Below, piece by piece: positions 1 to 11,361 of a stretch of DNA of 64,000 bases. Position 1 is the stretch's first letter. Each line of letters starts with the position of its first letter. This stretch comes from Blasia pusilla (taxonomy: Eukaryota; Marchantiophyta; Marchantiopsida; Blasiales): positions 59,148,001 through 59,212,000 of the forward strand of contig CM114271.1 in the NCBI GenBank assembly GCA_050084515.1, in the 5' to 3' direction. The translations under genes and the position numbers were made by a program. The notes under the pieces were generated by a model. That model saw only the letters and a list, made by a program, of their open reading frames with translations. It was not told the origin of the DNA and searched no databases.

Positions 1-1
1 A

Positions 2-373
2 TTGCATACCGATTGGAGAATGTTGGGGCTTGTAGCCGTGCTCACCCATCATGATGATGATGGTAGAGAGTTCATGGTGGCTTACGCTAGTCACTCGAAC
101 AACGCTGTAGAGGCAAAGTATAGCTCGTATGAGGGTGAGTGCTTGGCTACGGTGTGGGCTGTCGTACATTTGAGGTGCTATTTATTCAGCAATCCCTTTA
201 CCATCATTATTGATCATCAACCACTTAAGTGGTTGATGAAGTCCGACAAGCTTGCAGGGAAGCTGGCGAGATGGGCTCTTTTTTTGCAGGAGTATGACAT
301 CCACGTGGTGCATAGACCTGGGATGCTCAACCAAGATGGAGATGGTTTGAGCCGTAACCCATGCCCGAGTTAG
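2..373 (+). pseudogene. RNase H domain fragment of gypsy pol
   Basis: About 123 residues of a Ty3-type RNase H. Its hallmark blocks are GECLATVWAV followed by FTIIIDHQPLKWLM, the latter holding an active-site Asp of the family, and the tether-side phrase GDGLSRNPCPS. The frame closes at a TAG (371-373) where the minus-strand element has a Gln codon, so the end is a mutation and not a natural C terminus. The N-terminal part of the domain, with the first catalytic Asp, lies before the window start. Its role would be removal of the RNA strand during reverse transcription. Confidence 0.85.
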
Positions 374-689
374 CGAGATGCAACTGAAGCTCGTTGGCAT
401 GGTGAGAGTAATGAGGAGTTGGTGCCAGAATAGCATGCGTCAGCCTACTTGGGCTTGTTGGCTATGGAGAGCCAGATTGTTGAGACTTCCATGGCGAGGT
501 CTGATGGAGAGTCCTTAGATCCAAAGGCCGATTAGGAGACGACAAGTGGCCGAGACATTCACGACAATGGAGTGATCTTGGAGTACCTGCGTAGTGGTAG
601 CATTGCGAGCATAGTGGGTGCTAGAGAGCGGGATCAAATCCTACAGCGAGCCACACAGTTCTGGTAGGAGGGGACACATGTGTTGCGAG

Positions 690-1588
690 TGTGGTAGGAT
701 AGTAGAGTGCGTGTAGTGCCTCGTCCTTCGCAGAGAGCACACGTTTGGTGCGTCATGCCCACCAAGAGTTTGATCATTTTGGAGTGAAACACACATACAG
801 CTTACTCTCGATTCAATATTGGTGGCGAGGCATGCAGACTAACGTTCAGCAGTGTGTTTCCATATGCATGGTGTGTGATCGAGTCCAAGCATCGTTCAAT
901 GCTCTAACTCCACAGTTGCATCCACTTTCGATCATGGATTTAGGTTATAGATGGAGTTTGGCACAGAGCGCCATAGTAATTATGTGTTGGTGATGGTCGA
1001 GCATTTCTCAAAGCGGATAGAGTTGGTTGCATTGCCTGACAAAGCGAGTGAGGGAGTATCGTATGCCTTCCTAGATCGAGTGCCGAGTCATTATGGTGCA
1101 CCAGCTGAGGTGTTGAAAGACCAGGGAACAGAGTTTCGCGGGGAGTTTCAGGCCTTGTGTGATCAAGCCCTGATCGACCACCGCACTACTTTGCGAGATC
1201 ATCCTGATGCGGATGGACTAACGGAGCAGGTTGTGCAAACAATGAAGAGAGGATTACGCAAGTATGGCTTGCAGAGAGGTCACCTAGGAGATTGGGACCT
1301 CCAATGCCGTGGTTGGCGATGGGATACAGATTCAGCAGGTAGACATCCTTAGCATCTTTCTCATCGTAATTGCTTTTGTATTGCCGAGAGCCACATTTAC
1401 CTACGGCCATTCGTCGAGATGTTGGTGAGGTGTTGAACCTTGATGACCGTGATGTATGGATGCGAGCATGTTCTCAGAGGGTTGAGTTTTTTCGGAGAGT
1501 GATGCCCATTGCATTTGAGAACTTGGCGATTGTGCATCATCGGGATACATTGAGGTATGCAACCATTTGAGGAGGTGGTTATCGACCT
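690..1588 (+). pseudogene. Degenerate integrase of gypsy copy 1
   Basis: The HHCC zinc-binding module is visible at about 750-890 (HAHQEFDHFG, then CVSICMVCDRV). The catalytic core follows at about 950-1240 with KDQGTEF holding the second Asp and GLTEQ holding the Glu. The segment around the first Asp is damaged. Frame changes at about 980 and 1310 break it. The C-terminal part at 1370-1570 retains the CREPHLP and RACSQRVEFF blocks of this lineage. Family role: insertion of the cDNA into host DNA. Confidence 0.82.
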
Positions 1589-1589
1589 T

Positions 1590-1717
1590 GTCGTGTGCAT
1601 ACTCGTCGCTACACAACATACATCGCTGTCATCAAACACACATACACAAACACACACGATCTCATGCTAACTCATGGCATCCATACACAGAGGCGAGAAG
1701 TACCAAAATATCTCCAA
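1590..1717 (-). repeat. Block A', second copy of the element's subterminal block, outside the 3' LTR
   Basis: This 128-bp stretch repeats 2233-2362, with a handful of differences, in the same orientation on the other side of the LTR. Both contain the CA-rich run and the phrase CATGCTAACTCATGGCATCC. It lies between the 3' LTR of the minus-strand element and the truncated copy 1. The same A-LTR-A' layout occurs at 46488-47045 in the plus-strand element. Confidence 0.8.
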
Positions 1718-2229
1718 TAAAGTAAGATCCAATCTCTCTCTACACCATCTCACACCATAGCTCTCAAAGGTGTGCACTCTCTCTCATGTCAAACCAAACC
1801 CACTCTCCTAATGAGAGGCTTGGATAACACTCACAAGGCAAGGGACCATAGTTCCGCCGCCTTATGCCAAGAGGTTCAACAAAGAGAGAATGAGCTCTCA
1901 AGCTCCCTCTCTTGGAGGTATACCCCCTTCCCTCTCCCAAGCCCTCTCAACAGTAACCTATGCTCGTAGGTCATCTCCTTGGCTCTGAACATGCTGTAGC
2001 GGGTCACGGGCCATTTCCCAAAGTGTAAATTCAACTATCCCCAACATGGGAACTTGCCCAAAATAGTAAGTTTCTCTAGATGGCTCCAAATGAGCCGAAA
2101 CGAAGGGGAAATCTGCTCTCTCAGGTTTCCCGGGGCCTCAACAGGTCATTCTCGACCTCAAGGGCATGTCCTCCACTACTCGTGTAGACGCTCTGCTAGA
2201 TCCCACCGATCTATCCTAACAGTCGTGAT
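1717..2229 (-). repeat. 3' LTR of the minus-strand retrotransposon
   Basis: About 513 bp closely matching 11362-11872, which is its partner 5' LTR. In element orientation it begins TATCACGACTG, where the partner has TGTCACGAGTG, and it ends near CTTACTTTAT. Small indels and scattered substitutions separate the two. A short open frame inside both LTRs (1772-1969 and 11420-11647) is part of this duplication and not a gene. Confidence 0.85.
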
Positions 2230-2232
2230 AAT

Positions 2233-2362
2233 TATCGTGTGCATAGACATCCCTACACAACATACATCATTGTCATCGAACACACACACAAACACACCCA
2301 ATCCCATGCTAACTCATGGCATCCATACACAGAGGCGATAAGTACCAATATATCTCCAATTG
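2233..2362 (-). repeat. Block A, subterminal block next to the 3' LTR
   Basis: In element orientation this block follows a GGGGGC purine run (2363-2369 on the plus strand reads as its complement) that could be the polypurine tract priming plus-strand DNA. If so, the block would formally belong to U3 of the LTR. It is repeated beyond the LTR as block A' (1590-1717). It is partly similar to block A of the plus-strand element, including GATGTATGTTGT. Confidence 0.7.
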
Positions 2363-2544
2363 CCCCCCTAGCTGGTGGTTAGGTCCCTCTAACTCCAGAT
2401 AGCCATCTATCCCTACCTACCACGACATACATCTCTAGGACGCTAAGAGCAAAAAGGCTGGATGCTCATGTGGCCCCATCGTTAATCGCCTTCTTGTCAT
2501 CCATATCACATAAAAAGTCGGAATCAAAACCTACCCAGTATCTC

Positions 2545-2705
2545 CTCTATGTACATCTAGGACACATCCTTCGTCCTTGAGGAACCCTAGTGAGAGGTGG
2601 CATCAGACATGCCATATGCCAACCTCTCGAACATCCATCACAATCTAGCATCGTGGCCGCACCACGAGCAGAACTACACAACATCCAACGCAAGCCTGCA
2701 GGAAC
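2545..2705 (-). pseudogene. PHD-type zinc finger at the 3' end of the pol region
   Basis: Read on the minus strand, one frame gives the Cys/His series WMLC, LDCDGCSRGWHMACL and MCPRC. These fit the central and C-terminal parts of a PHD finger (C-x2-C, H-x2-C, C-x2-C). The first Cys of the leading pair is damaged. PHD fingers usually bind histone H3 tails. Here the module follows the integrase C-terminal region, where many plant gypsy elements carry a chromodomain. The binding preference is not predictable from sequence. Confidence 0.78.
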
Positions 2706-2711
2706 TACTGC

Positions 2712-3128
2712 TCAACTCGGATCTACTGTACCATCAATATTAGGAAAATGAAATGGCATACAATTATGCACATGGTCCTTCCATACCATACCATCGCGTC
2801 CCTCCAGCAAGAGAACACCGGATGGCAAAACGTCACGCACTCTCAAGATAGTGCGCACTACAGTCACATCCAATGTCGTCGGTGCCGTCTGCTGCAAGTA
2901 GACATAATCTCCTGATGAAACCTCTACATAGTTGGTCGATAACCACCACCCGGAATAGTCGCATACCTCAGCGTATCTCGATGTTGCGCAATCGCCAAGT
3001 TCTCGAACGCCATGGGCATCACTCAGCCCTCTCAGAACATGCTCGCATCCATACATCAGGGTCATCAAGATCCAGCACCTCACTAGCATCTCAACGAACG
3101 GCCACAGGTAAATTTGGCTCTCGGCCAT
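2712..3128 (-). pseudogene. Integrase C-terminal region, minus-strand element
   Basis: An open stretch of about 138 codons. It holds the block GDYVYLQQTAPTTLDV and the block GVLLLEGRDGMVWKDHVHNC, and ends FPNIDGTVDPS just before the PHD finger. The same blocks occur in the plus-strand copy (45949-46150) and, decayed, at 33798-34055. Its position after the GPY-like segment suggests a beta-barrel-like DNA or chromatin-binding domain, but I do not recognise a named family. Confidence 0.7.
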
Positions 3129-3846
3129 AAAGTAGCAAGTACGGTGAAAAAGACGTTAAGGATGCCTTCCTGTTGAATCTGTATCGTATCGCCAACCATG
3201 GCAACTCGAGGTCCCAATCTCCTAGGTGACCTCTCTGCAAGCCATACTTGCATAAATCCCTCTTCACCATCTCCACAACTCTCTCTGCTCATCCATCTGC
3301 CTCGGGATGATCTCGCAAAGTCGTGCGGTGGTGGATCAGCGCCTGATCACACAAGGCCTGGAACTCACCGCGAAACTCGATACCCTGATCTGTCAACACA
3401 TCACCCGGTGCACCATAATGACTCAACACTCTGTCAAGGAAGGCATAAGCTACTCCCTCACTCGCTTTGTCAGGCAATGCAACCAACTCGATCCACTTTG
3501 AGAAGTGCTCGACCATCACCAACACATAACGACTGTGACGCTCCGTCAAAGGCAAAGGTCCTACAAAATCCAAACTCCATCTATGCCCTAAGCCCATGAT
3601 CGGTAATGGATGCAACTGTGGAGTCGGAGCATTGAACGATGCTCGGACCCAATCACACACCATGCACCTGGCAACAAACTCCTGAACGTCAGTCTGCATG
3701 CCTCGCCACCAATACTCAATCTCGAGCAAGCTGTACGTCTGCTGCACCCCAAAGTGACTCAACTCCTCGTGGGCATGCTGCACTAGTCGTGCTCTCTGCG
3801 AAGGATGCGGCACTACGCGCACTCTGCCATTCTCCCAAACCCTCAA
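3090..3846 (-). pseudogene. Integrase (HHCC + DDE core), minus-strand element
   Basis: The zinc-binding module has HAHEELSHFG followed by CMVCDWV. The core has RWSLDFVGPLP (first Asp), LTDQGIEF (second Asp) and a Glu shortly after DHPEADG, separated from it by a stop codon near 3289. A GPY-like segment, SPYLLLYGREPNLP, follows at about 3110. The DDE triad is therefore recognisable but the frame is broken. Role: concerted insertion of retrotransposon cDNA. Confidence 0.87.
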
Positions 3847-3882
3847 AACATTTGTCCCCTCCCAACGAAACTGTCTGGCTCG

Positions 3883-4512
3883 CTATAGGATCCTATCCCG
3901 CTCTCTAGCACCCACGGTGCTTGCAACGCCGCCAGTCCGAAGATACTCCAAAACTACTCCATCATCATGAATATCTCGGCCATCTATCGTCTCCTCACTG
4001 GCCTCGAGATCCAAGGACTCTCCACTAGACCTCGCCATCAAAGTCTCCACACTCTGGCTCTCCATAGCCAACATGCCTAAATAGGCTGACGAGTGCCATC
4101 CTAGCATTAACTCCTCATCACTCTCCCCATGCCATCGAGCTCCAGTTGCATCTCGTTGACTCGGGCATGGGTTACGACTCAACCCATCTGCATCTTGGTT
4201 GAGCGTCCCAGGTGTATGTACCACCTGGAAATCATACTCCTGCAACAACAGAGCCCATCTCTCAAGCTTCCCTGTAAGCTTGTCGGACTCCATCAACCAC
4301 TTCAAGGGTTGATGATGAGTGATGATGGTAAAGGGATTGCCGAATAAGTAACACCTAAAATGCACGAGAGCCCATACCGCAGCCAAGCACTCACCCTCAT
4401 TCGAGATGTACTTTGCCTCTGCAACATTGTTTGAGCGGCTAGCGTAAGCCACCACGAACTCTCTACCCTCATCATCATATTGGGTGAGCACCGCTCCAAG
4501 CCCCAACATGCT
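3883..4512 (-). pseudogene. RNase H and downstream linker, minus-strand element
   Basis: About 208 open codons start at MLGLGAVLTQYDDEG and contain GECLAAVWALVHFRC and ADGLSRNPCPSQRD. The first catalytic Asp lies just upstream, in the end of the RT frame (FQLHID), separated by a stop. After RNase H comes an acidic linker of about 80 residues to the integrase zinc-binding module. Confidence 0.85.
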
Positions 4513-5500
4513 CTAATCTATGTGCAATTGGAAAGGACGCCCCTTGATCGGTCTCCTAAAGATGGGCGGGGACATCAAACTGTCCTTGAGCAACTGAAAT
4601 GCTCGCTCCTGCTCATCCCCCCACTGCCACTTGTGATCCACCTTGGTCAGCAAGGTCAACGGCTTTGCAATCAAATTGAATCCCTTGACGTACCGCTGAT
4701 AGAAGTTCGCCAATCTCATGAATGTGCGAACACGGCTCACATCTGTAGGGAGTGGAGTGCATGAGATAGCCTCTACCTTTGTCTGCTGAACACCAAGGCC
4801 CCCTGGGTATATTGTATGACCCAAGTACTCAATCTGGTCGTAGAAGAACTTGCACTTGCCTAGATGTAGCTTTAGCCCATGGAATTGCAATCGTCGAAAT
4901 ATCTCCTCTAGATGCCGCTCATGCTCCTCAACCGTGGCGCTAAAGACTACGATGTCATCACTATAACACCTAGCAAAATCCAGATCAGCCAAGATCCTAT
5001 CCATGACCCTCTGAAACTCAGCCGACGCGTTCTTTAACCCAAATGGTTAGAACCGCCACTAGTACAAACAATCCTTCCCGTGAGGATCGATGCTCCAAAA
5101 TGCCGTCTTCTGCCTGTCCTCCAATCTGATAGGCAGCTGATGATATCCGACTCGCAAATCCAATGAACTTTGCATGACGAATCGCATCAAAGATCTCCTC
5201 AGGAGTGGGTATGGCATACATATCGGACTTTGTCTGCCGATTGATAGGTTGGTAATCCCCACACATCCATCTATCCGTCCAGTTGCCATGCACATCCTTC
5301 TTGGCGGACATGACAATGGCATATGCATACTCCCCATGCGACATCTCCACTAGTCGTGCTCCAACCAAGTCCTAGCTCCTACTCTGAATCAGAGCCCTCT
5401 CCATATCACTGTACCTGTAGGGTCGTCGAAAGATTGGCGTATCACTCGACAACTCAATGCATATCCCCGGTCCCTTCAACGTACCCAAATCCTCCATGCT
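4513..5500 (-). pseudogene. Reverse transcriptase, minus-strand element
   Basis: The C-terminal half (4513-5004) keeps the catalytic CYSDDIVVFS (YxDD box), the block HLGKCKFFYDQIEYLGH and the connection segment ANFYQRYVKGFN. The N-terminal half (5018-5500) keeps MCGDYQPINRQTKSD and PTPEEIFDA, but frameshifts destroy the first catalytic Asp region around 5150-5190. A DTPIFRRPYRYS block can be read further upstream. It is a pseudogene of a typical gypsy RT. Confidence 0.88.
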
Positions 5501-5833
5501 AAACGCAATGCAGCTCCTATAACTCCTGAGGAACTGATGTATTCAGCGCCGCTCTCCTCCTATCAACTTAGTGCCCATATCTGGCTCCCAAGTCTCCATC
5601 GTGACTACGGTAGGACTCTCTGACGCGGATATCGGTGGTTGCTATGGTGCAACCCTGTCTCGAACAAAAATACTCGACCGCTCTCTTGCAGCCAACTGCA
5701 AACTCTGATCTCCTCCACATGCAGTGCTCAAAACCACGCTCGGTGTTGTGGCTATCATCTCTTGGCATACCTGCAAAACATCCCAAGAAGTCCAAGGGTG
5801 TCTCTCTCGATCTCCCATGGTGTGTCGGTCTCC

Positions 5834-6910
5834 TCAGGTCTTGCCCCCAACCATTGCCTCCACCGTCTCGGTAGGCATGGGGCTCACCAACGCAACCACT
5901 GTGATCTGTCGCGATCTCATCAGACGCTGCTCAGCCACTGCCAAGCTGAAGATCCATGTCAAGCAGTTTAGGTCCATCGCCTGACCCAAGACATGGCATA
6001 GTGATGCCTCTGATACTGACGGGACTGCCATCACTCCTAGGGGCAATCCCATCGCCCGCTCTCTCTCGTTGGCGTTGGGCTCCACCAACCACTGAACCTG
6101 GTCATCCCAAACCAAGCTAGGACCGGCCTCCTTGTTTGCATAGGAAGCGAGAAAACTCACAAATGTAGGAAAGGCTGCCCGCGGCCTGCCTACCCTGTTG
6201 ACCAGAGTCAAGGGTGGTCGATCATCGTGCCTCACTGCCTGTGATCAAAGATCTGGATCCAGAATGGAATCCACTAACAAATGGGAGGGGCGCTCCACTC
6301 TCACATTCTCCCTCCGTAACACCGCATAAGGCACCAAGTTGGTCCATCATAGATGCGGGCGATGGGCTCTAGCACCTACACTCGCCGCATCAAAGAATAC
6401 TGCTGGGGCGATCCAAGCACGCACCTGATGAGCACTTGTCACCACCCGTGACGTGGAGTCTCTTAAGATGGGCACATTCTCCAAAATGAAGGCTCGAGAA
6501 CAAGACTAGTGCTCCTACAACTGCCGTAAGAACCTCAATATCTCCCAAACCAACCTAGACCGAGTATCAACCAACCCGCTGCCTCGTCTAGCACTCGATT
6601 GGCCCTGACATGGCCAACAAGAAATGAAAAAATCAATGGTCCCTACCCGCTCTAAGTCCTGCGCCCCCAACACCAAAATATCCTCGGTAGGGAACTGAGG
6701 TATCCCGCAGACGCAGACAATAAGTCAGGAAAACGTAGACGTAATTGCGCCACATGTCGTAGTCAGATGCACCTCGTAACATCATCACTCTCCACATATA
6801 TGTACTGCTGTACTCGCACTCCTTCCTATAAAACAACAGCTAACCCGGTGCTAATCCCTCCAAAGAGATCTAGCACTCGAATGCCCTCCTCCGGGGTACA
6901 CCACACAATG
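5834..6910 (-). pseudogene. C5-cytosine DNA methyltransferase domain in pol, minus-strand element
   Basis: Reading upstream to downstream on the minus strand: motif I is VLDLFGGISTGLAVVL at about 6860-6815. Motif IV is a CWPCQGQ loop near 6590. Motif VI is FILENVP near 6480. A target-recognition-like stretch is VNRVGRPRAAFPTFVSF near 6190, and the motif IX/X region has EPNANERERAMG and HVLGQAMDLN near 6070-5960. At least two in-frame stops lie between motifs IV and VI, one of them where the plus-strand copy has Gln. It lies between protease and RT exactly as in the plus-strand element, so the domain belongs to the element's ancestral gene order. Confidence 0.87.
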
Positions 6911-6947
6911 GGTGTGGTATCCAAGGGTGTGATCGTAGCACTCCCTG

Positions 6948-7229
6948 CTACCTCGGGTTCCTCACCCCTTCATGCTCCGGTGCAAACGCCTCGCTCCACG
7001 CGGTTTGCACGTGCTCATGCGCCAATCGTCGAAGCTCCTCAATCAAGCCCCACAACGACACCTCTCCTCCACGGAATGATGTGACTACCATAACACTCCT
7101 CTCCACAGAAATGTCAGGAACGGGAGTATCCTCTGCATGGACATTTCCCTCAATCAAATCACTAGGCCAAGTGATGGCACTGCTAAATGCTGCTAAGGTT
7201 TCCATCTCTCCTGGCTGTTGCTCGATCAC
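6948..7229 (-). pseudogene. Protease-to-methyltransferase linker, minus-strand element
   Basis: About 93 codons matching the linker of the plus-strand element (VVTWPGDFLESNV there, AITWPSDLIEGNV here) and the WGLIEELRRLAHEHV helix-like segment. No known domain is recognised. The conservation between two diverged copies indicates it was translated. Confidence 0.6.
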
Positions 7230-7957
7230 TACACATGTGAATCAAATGGGTAATGAGCTAAGGCGCCCATCACCTGACTGCCATCCTGGTCTGTAGGACG
7301 CTGACTCTTCCTAGTAATCCAGGAAAACCCCATCGGGTATAACACTGCTCCACCAACCAAGATGTCGTAGGACTCTACATCAGTCACTATCGCCTTGGCT
7401 CGCACCACGGACTCATTTGTAGGATGTCCCGGGCGAATCCTCACCACGACCTAGTATCGGGTGAGATATCGTGTGGTACTTGCTCCAGCCAAGGATGTCT
7501 ATATCCGGAACGGACAACACTCCACATCGGCTCTCGTCAAGCCCAATCCTCTCAATGACGCTTTCGCCAACATGAGGGGTTGCGCTCCTGAATCCAACAA
7601 GACGCGCTATGGACTAAAAGCTCTACCTCTAGGATTCACCAACTGGAAGACCTCTCCTCGCTTATCCAGAAACACAACACTAGGAGAAGCCATGGCACGC
7701 TCTATCGCGGGTCTAGCGAGCATCTCCGCCATCCTAGCAGCCGCTGCCTGCTCAAGCATCCGCTCCAAGGGCAGGTCCATCACCTCCTCTGCAACCACCT
7801 CTGAACGTGATGCAGGAACTCCAACTCCACGATCATATAGCGTAGCGTCCAGCCGAAAAGCCTCGGCGGGCGTACCCCCCAACGTCATAATATCGGAAAC
7901 AGAAAATAAAAGAGCGCAATACACAAAGGTGGCCGCCCCCAAAAACGTGCTCAACAC
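7229..7957 (-). pseudogene. Retropepsin-like aspartic protease, minus-strand element
   Basis: The active-site motif reads VLLDSGAQPLML near 7590-7555 (canonical D-S-G-A). It is followed by the second conserved block YDILVGGAVLYPMGF near 7360. It is split across two frames. An N-terminal segment, MAEMLARPAIERAMASPSV, is shared with the plus-strand copy. Role: cleavage of the Gag-Pol polyprotein. Confidence 0.83.
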
Positions 7958-8499
7958 ATGCCCCTCATGACACTAGGAGTCATCGCACTTGCTTCTTCCA
8001 TCGCCCTCCTTGCTTGCACACCAACAACGTCACCAACTCTCTAGGAACTCTGATCAGGACCCATCGATGTGGTCCTCATCGCCTCCGACAACATGAAAGA
8101 CTAAGGAAGCCTAGTCTGTTTCCTGGCTTTCCCTCATTGTGGATCCAACTCTGCGGCTGCTCCACGCGTCACAACTGCGGCGGCCTCCATCTGGGCAACC
8201 CTGCACATCCAACTAGGATCCTCCATATCTCTGGTTGCTCCATATGATGTCGATGCCACGGATCCGGCATCATGTAATCTCAATGCCAGAGCGGTAATCT
8301 ACTATTGTAGCTGATGTATCTGAGAAACCATCCTAGCCTCACGCCCAACATCTCCCTCGACACATCTAGGTGGTAGCACTCTACCTCCTGCACAGGCAGC
8401 TCCACCACCCTGTCGCGCAACTCCAGCTCCTCGTCCCCCAACGCGACCAGCTCGTGCACGATCTCTAGGCCCACCCAGATCGGCTACTCGCTCTGGTGC

Positions 8500-9720
8500 C
8501 CTCTCTGGCCCTCGGTCCGGACGTAACTAAAGATGTAAACTGAAACACCTAGCGCATGCTTTGACCATACCTCTGACAATAGTCACACTGATAACCTCAT
8601 GGTGCAGCACCATCTCCTCCTCCATGCTGAGGCACACGTCCATGACCCTGACGAGTGCAATCGCGCTGACGATGGGCTCCACCACATGACCAACAAGTAA
8701 TAGTAGGCGGTTGCTATTGAGCCGCATATGAAGGTGCAGGTCTATATGGTTCGGCCTCCGGGTATCCTCCTTAAGCTTGTGGTCCCACAGTCGACCTATC
8801 TCCGAGTCCACGTTGGTGCATAGGTTGTGCAGACAATCGTGACTACTCTCGCCCATAACCCATTGTGGCTACGCTCTCCTCCACCATGTTGCGCGCAATG
8901 TTCTCCGCGGTCCAAAAAACATCTCTTAACGTAGGGGAGGTGTTCATAAGAAGCATCCCCTCCCGCACCCGTGTCCTCAGGGTCCGGTCCAGCATCGCGT
9001 ACCATGACCTGATAGCCTGAGCCTCTGTCACGCCCTGAGTGACGTTGATCAACCGGCGCAAGCGAGTGTAAGCCTCACGCAAAATCTCACTCAGGCGCCT
9101 CTGGAAGTCGTGGATGCTCTGCAACTTCTGTGTCCGTACCCCCTAGTAGCTCGCCCTCAACTCAGCAAAGAGCTCAACCACAAGGTTGAACCTAGGACAA
9201 ACCTGACTCGACGGTGCAACTGCTCCCGTGCGAGTGACCCCTCCTAAAACATCACTACTGTAAGATTAAGTAGCCTCTCCTGACTCCTCCTCCTCATTTG
9301 GGAACGGCTCCGTCCATGACACATAATGTGGGTCATAGTAGAGCCTCCACGCCTCAATCTCACGTGCATATCTCTCAGAGAACTCATGATAATTGTTCAT
9401 GGGCGCCCCCTCTAAATGCTGGAACATACCATTCCATGTTGTAAATGGGTTGAACTCTCTAGAGTTCCTGGCCCGCTGGGAGTCGCACCAACTCCTAAAA
9501 TCTACTATGAAATCGTGCAACTCAATCGTACTTACTGCACCTGAAAACCTACGCGGTCCTCTACCTCGATCGTCCATCTTGTACGCCCAACTAGTAGGAC
9601 CACTCACAATGTGTGGCGATGTGCTCACAAACTCCTCTACACCCTCCCCCTCATCTGAAAATGACACAAAAGGAGGTCGAGGTGGTCCCTCACGTGGAGA
9701 CCCTCGGAACCTCGCGCCAC
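8500..9720 (-). pseudogene. Gag, minus-strand element
   Basis: Pieces in different frames align with the plus-strand gag. At 9266-9667 are TIELHDFIVDFRSWCD and HLEGAPMNNYHEFSER. At 8843-9124 are LREAYTRLRRLIN and TEAQAIRSWYAMLD, a retrotransposon Gag capsid-type segment. Downstream of this the zinc-knuckle region is too decayed to delimit. Gag would form the virus-like particle. Confidence 0.78.
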
Positions 9721-11361
9721 TCCGCGTAAAACCTCTAGAGCTACTCTCAGGTTCTCGACCTCGCCTCTCAAAGTCCCGAACGGACGCCGTGATGACCCTT
9801 GTGCCCCTCTCACCCGATCACTCTCACCTCGTGAGTAATCCCTCAATCACTCATCCCAAACATGCGGCATTCGATCTACACTCTCCCTCCCCGAGACGTG
9901 TAACATGCGGCAACAAGCGGCGTGGTGCGGCAAATCGATCAGGCTATCATCTCATCGACAACCTACCCTCAAATCCGAACATCCCACACATGTCTATGTC
10001 CCCTAAACCACATACATAAATGATGCTCTCAGCATCCAAAACCCAATATCCCCAAATAAACTACCCAAATCTTAGAATCCCTCACACGTGGAGGGTAAAG
10101 AACCATAATAGATAACCTGAACACATATCGATGTCGCTCCTCAGAAATTGCAAATCTTGATCCCAACTCGTTCATGGAGACAACTCCTCCAATCAGCAAG
10201 TCATACTCATCCCGTAGTGACGCTGCTCAAAACTCCTCGGTAGACAGTACGGTTTCAGCCGAACGGTACGGTGTTGCAGACGACACGAAATGGCTACGAA
10301 CGGCACGGCCCTCGATGGTGGGATGCGGCACTCAGCGGCATATCCTCCTCAATCAATAATAAACCCAAAATCTTCTCAATAATGACAGTGCGGCTCCATG
10401 ATTGAGATGGTGCGGTGCGGCCACAAGCGGCACGGCGCGGCAATCGGCGGCGCGTTGCGGCTACGGGCGTCACGGCACGGTACTCGATCGTCGTCGAGCG
10501 GCTACCAATCACAACATAGCAGCATGAAATAAAAACTCAAACACCATAACCGGAGGTCATCGATCATCATGAAACTGTGATAACGTTGGCGGCCAAAACA
10601 AAGTATGTGGTGGCGACGCAAGTCAAAGAATCAACGAACATCGTGGAAGACCCTCCACTCTGTAACGGCGGCAATGGCAACCAAAGGGTGGACAACGGAC
10701 GGTGGACCATTGACGGTGACGGTTGACCATTGATGGTGACAATGACGATTGACCGGTGATGGTAATGATGACGGTTGACTGTCGACGGCGGACCGTTGAC
10801 GGCGACTATGAAGGTGGCGGCTGGTTTAGGGTTTGAACAATTTAATCCTAAAAATGGCCTAGCAATGGAAATTTTGCAAGACTAACCATAATATTTTGCT
10901 TGCAACTCCAAATTGTGCACTATTTGTTGCACAGCGTGCACAGCTTCACGATCTACAACAACGTTAAAAATATTTAGAATCAAACATTCCAGTAAAAACG
11001 GACGGGGATTATTGTAAAGCCAAATGTCTCTTTCTCCTACACAAAATTTGGCAGCGCTTCCACGCTGATTTCTCCCAACGAAAATGTAAGACCTGTAAAA
11101 ATATAAATCAACAAGCTACGTGATGCTCTTGAAAGCACCGGCATGGGGCAATCCACCCCCATAATCAATATTTATCAGACATTGGGCAGCGCTTCCGCAC
11201 GCCACTCTTCCACACAAAAAATTGGCAAATGCAAAGAACAATCAAAGCAGCCCTTGCTCTGGTGAGCACTCCTTTGAGTTGCTGAACGGGGAACATGATC
11301 CCCAACCTGTAAAAACAACGAGTGACTAGCAAGCTCCCCCATAAAGCTCTCTCATTCTCTC
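9720..11361 (-). other. Leader region of the minus-strand element, no gene seen
   Basis: The stretch between the 5' LTR and gag. It has no long open frame on the element strand. It contains CGG-rich low-complexity sequence (10250-10500), a TGAC-rich imperfect tandem stretch (10670-10815) and a segment with paired 'gcagcgcttcc' phrases (11050-11200). Long untranslated leaders are common in plant gypsy elements. No primer-binding site was recognised. Confidence 0.6.
10670..10815. repeat. Imperfect tandem repeat rich in GGTGACGGTTGACC
   Basis: Repeated variants of 'ggtgacggttgaccattgat' with units of roughly 17-30 bp occur here inside the retrotransposon leader. The unit boundaries are blurred by substitutions. 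Seen directly. No function is suggested. Confidence 0.6.

Larger units (their letters stand above)
1..1588 (+). mobile_element. 5'-truncated Ty3/gypsy retrotransposon fragment (RNase H to integrase)
   Basis: Copy 1 of the retrotransposon lineage that recurs in this window. It enters the window already inside RNase H and runs through the integrase. It stops abruptly at about 1588, at a point where the full plus-strand copy (near 45925) continues. There it abuts, head to head, terminal sequence of the minus-strand element. Several in-frame stops and frameshifts mean it cannot be translated. Seen directly: domain order and homology to the two longer copies. Inferred: truncation by the neighbouring insertion or by rearrangement. 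Confidence 0.88.

Noticed and set aside
1772-1969. A 65-75-codon frame seen twice (also 11420-11647), which looks like a conserved small gene
   Set aside because: Both lie inside the two LTRs of one element, so the similarity is due to LTR duplication.
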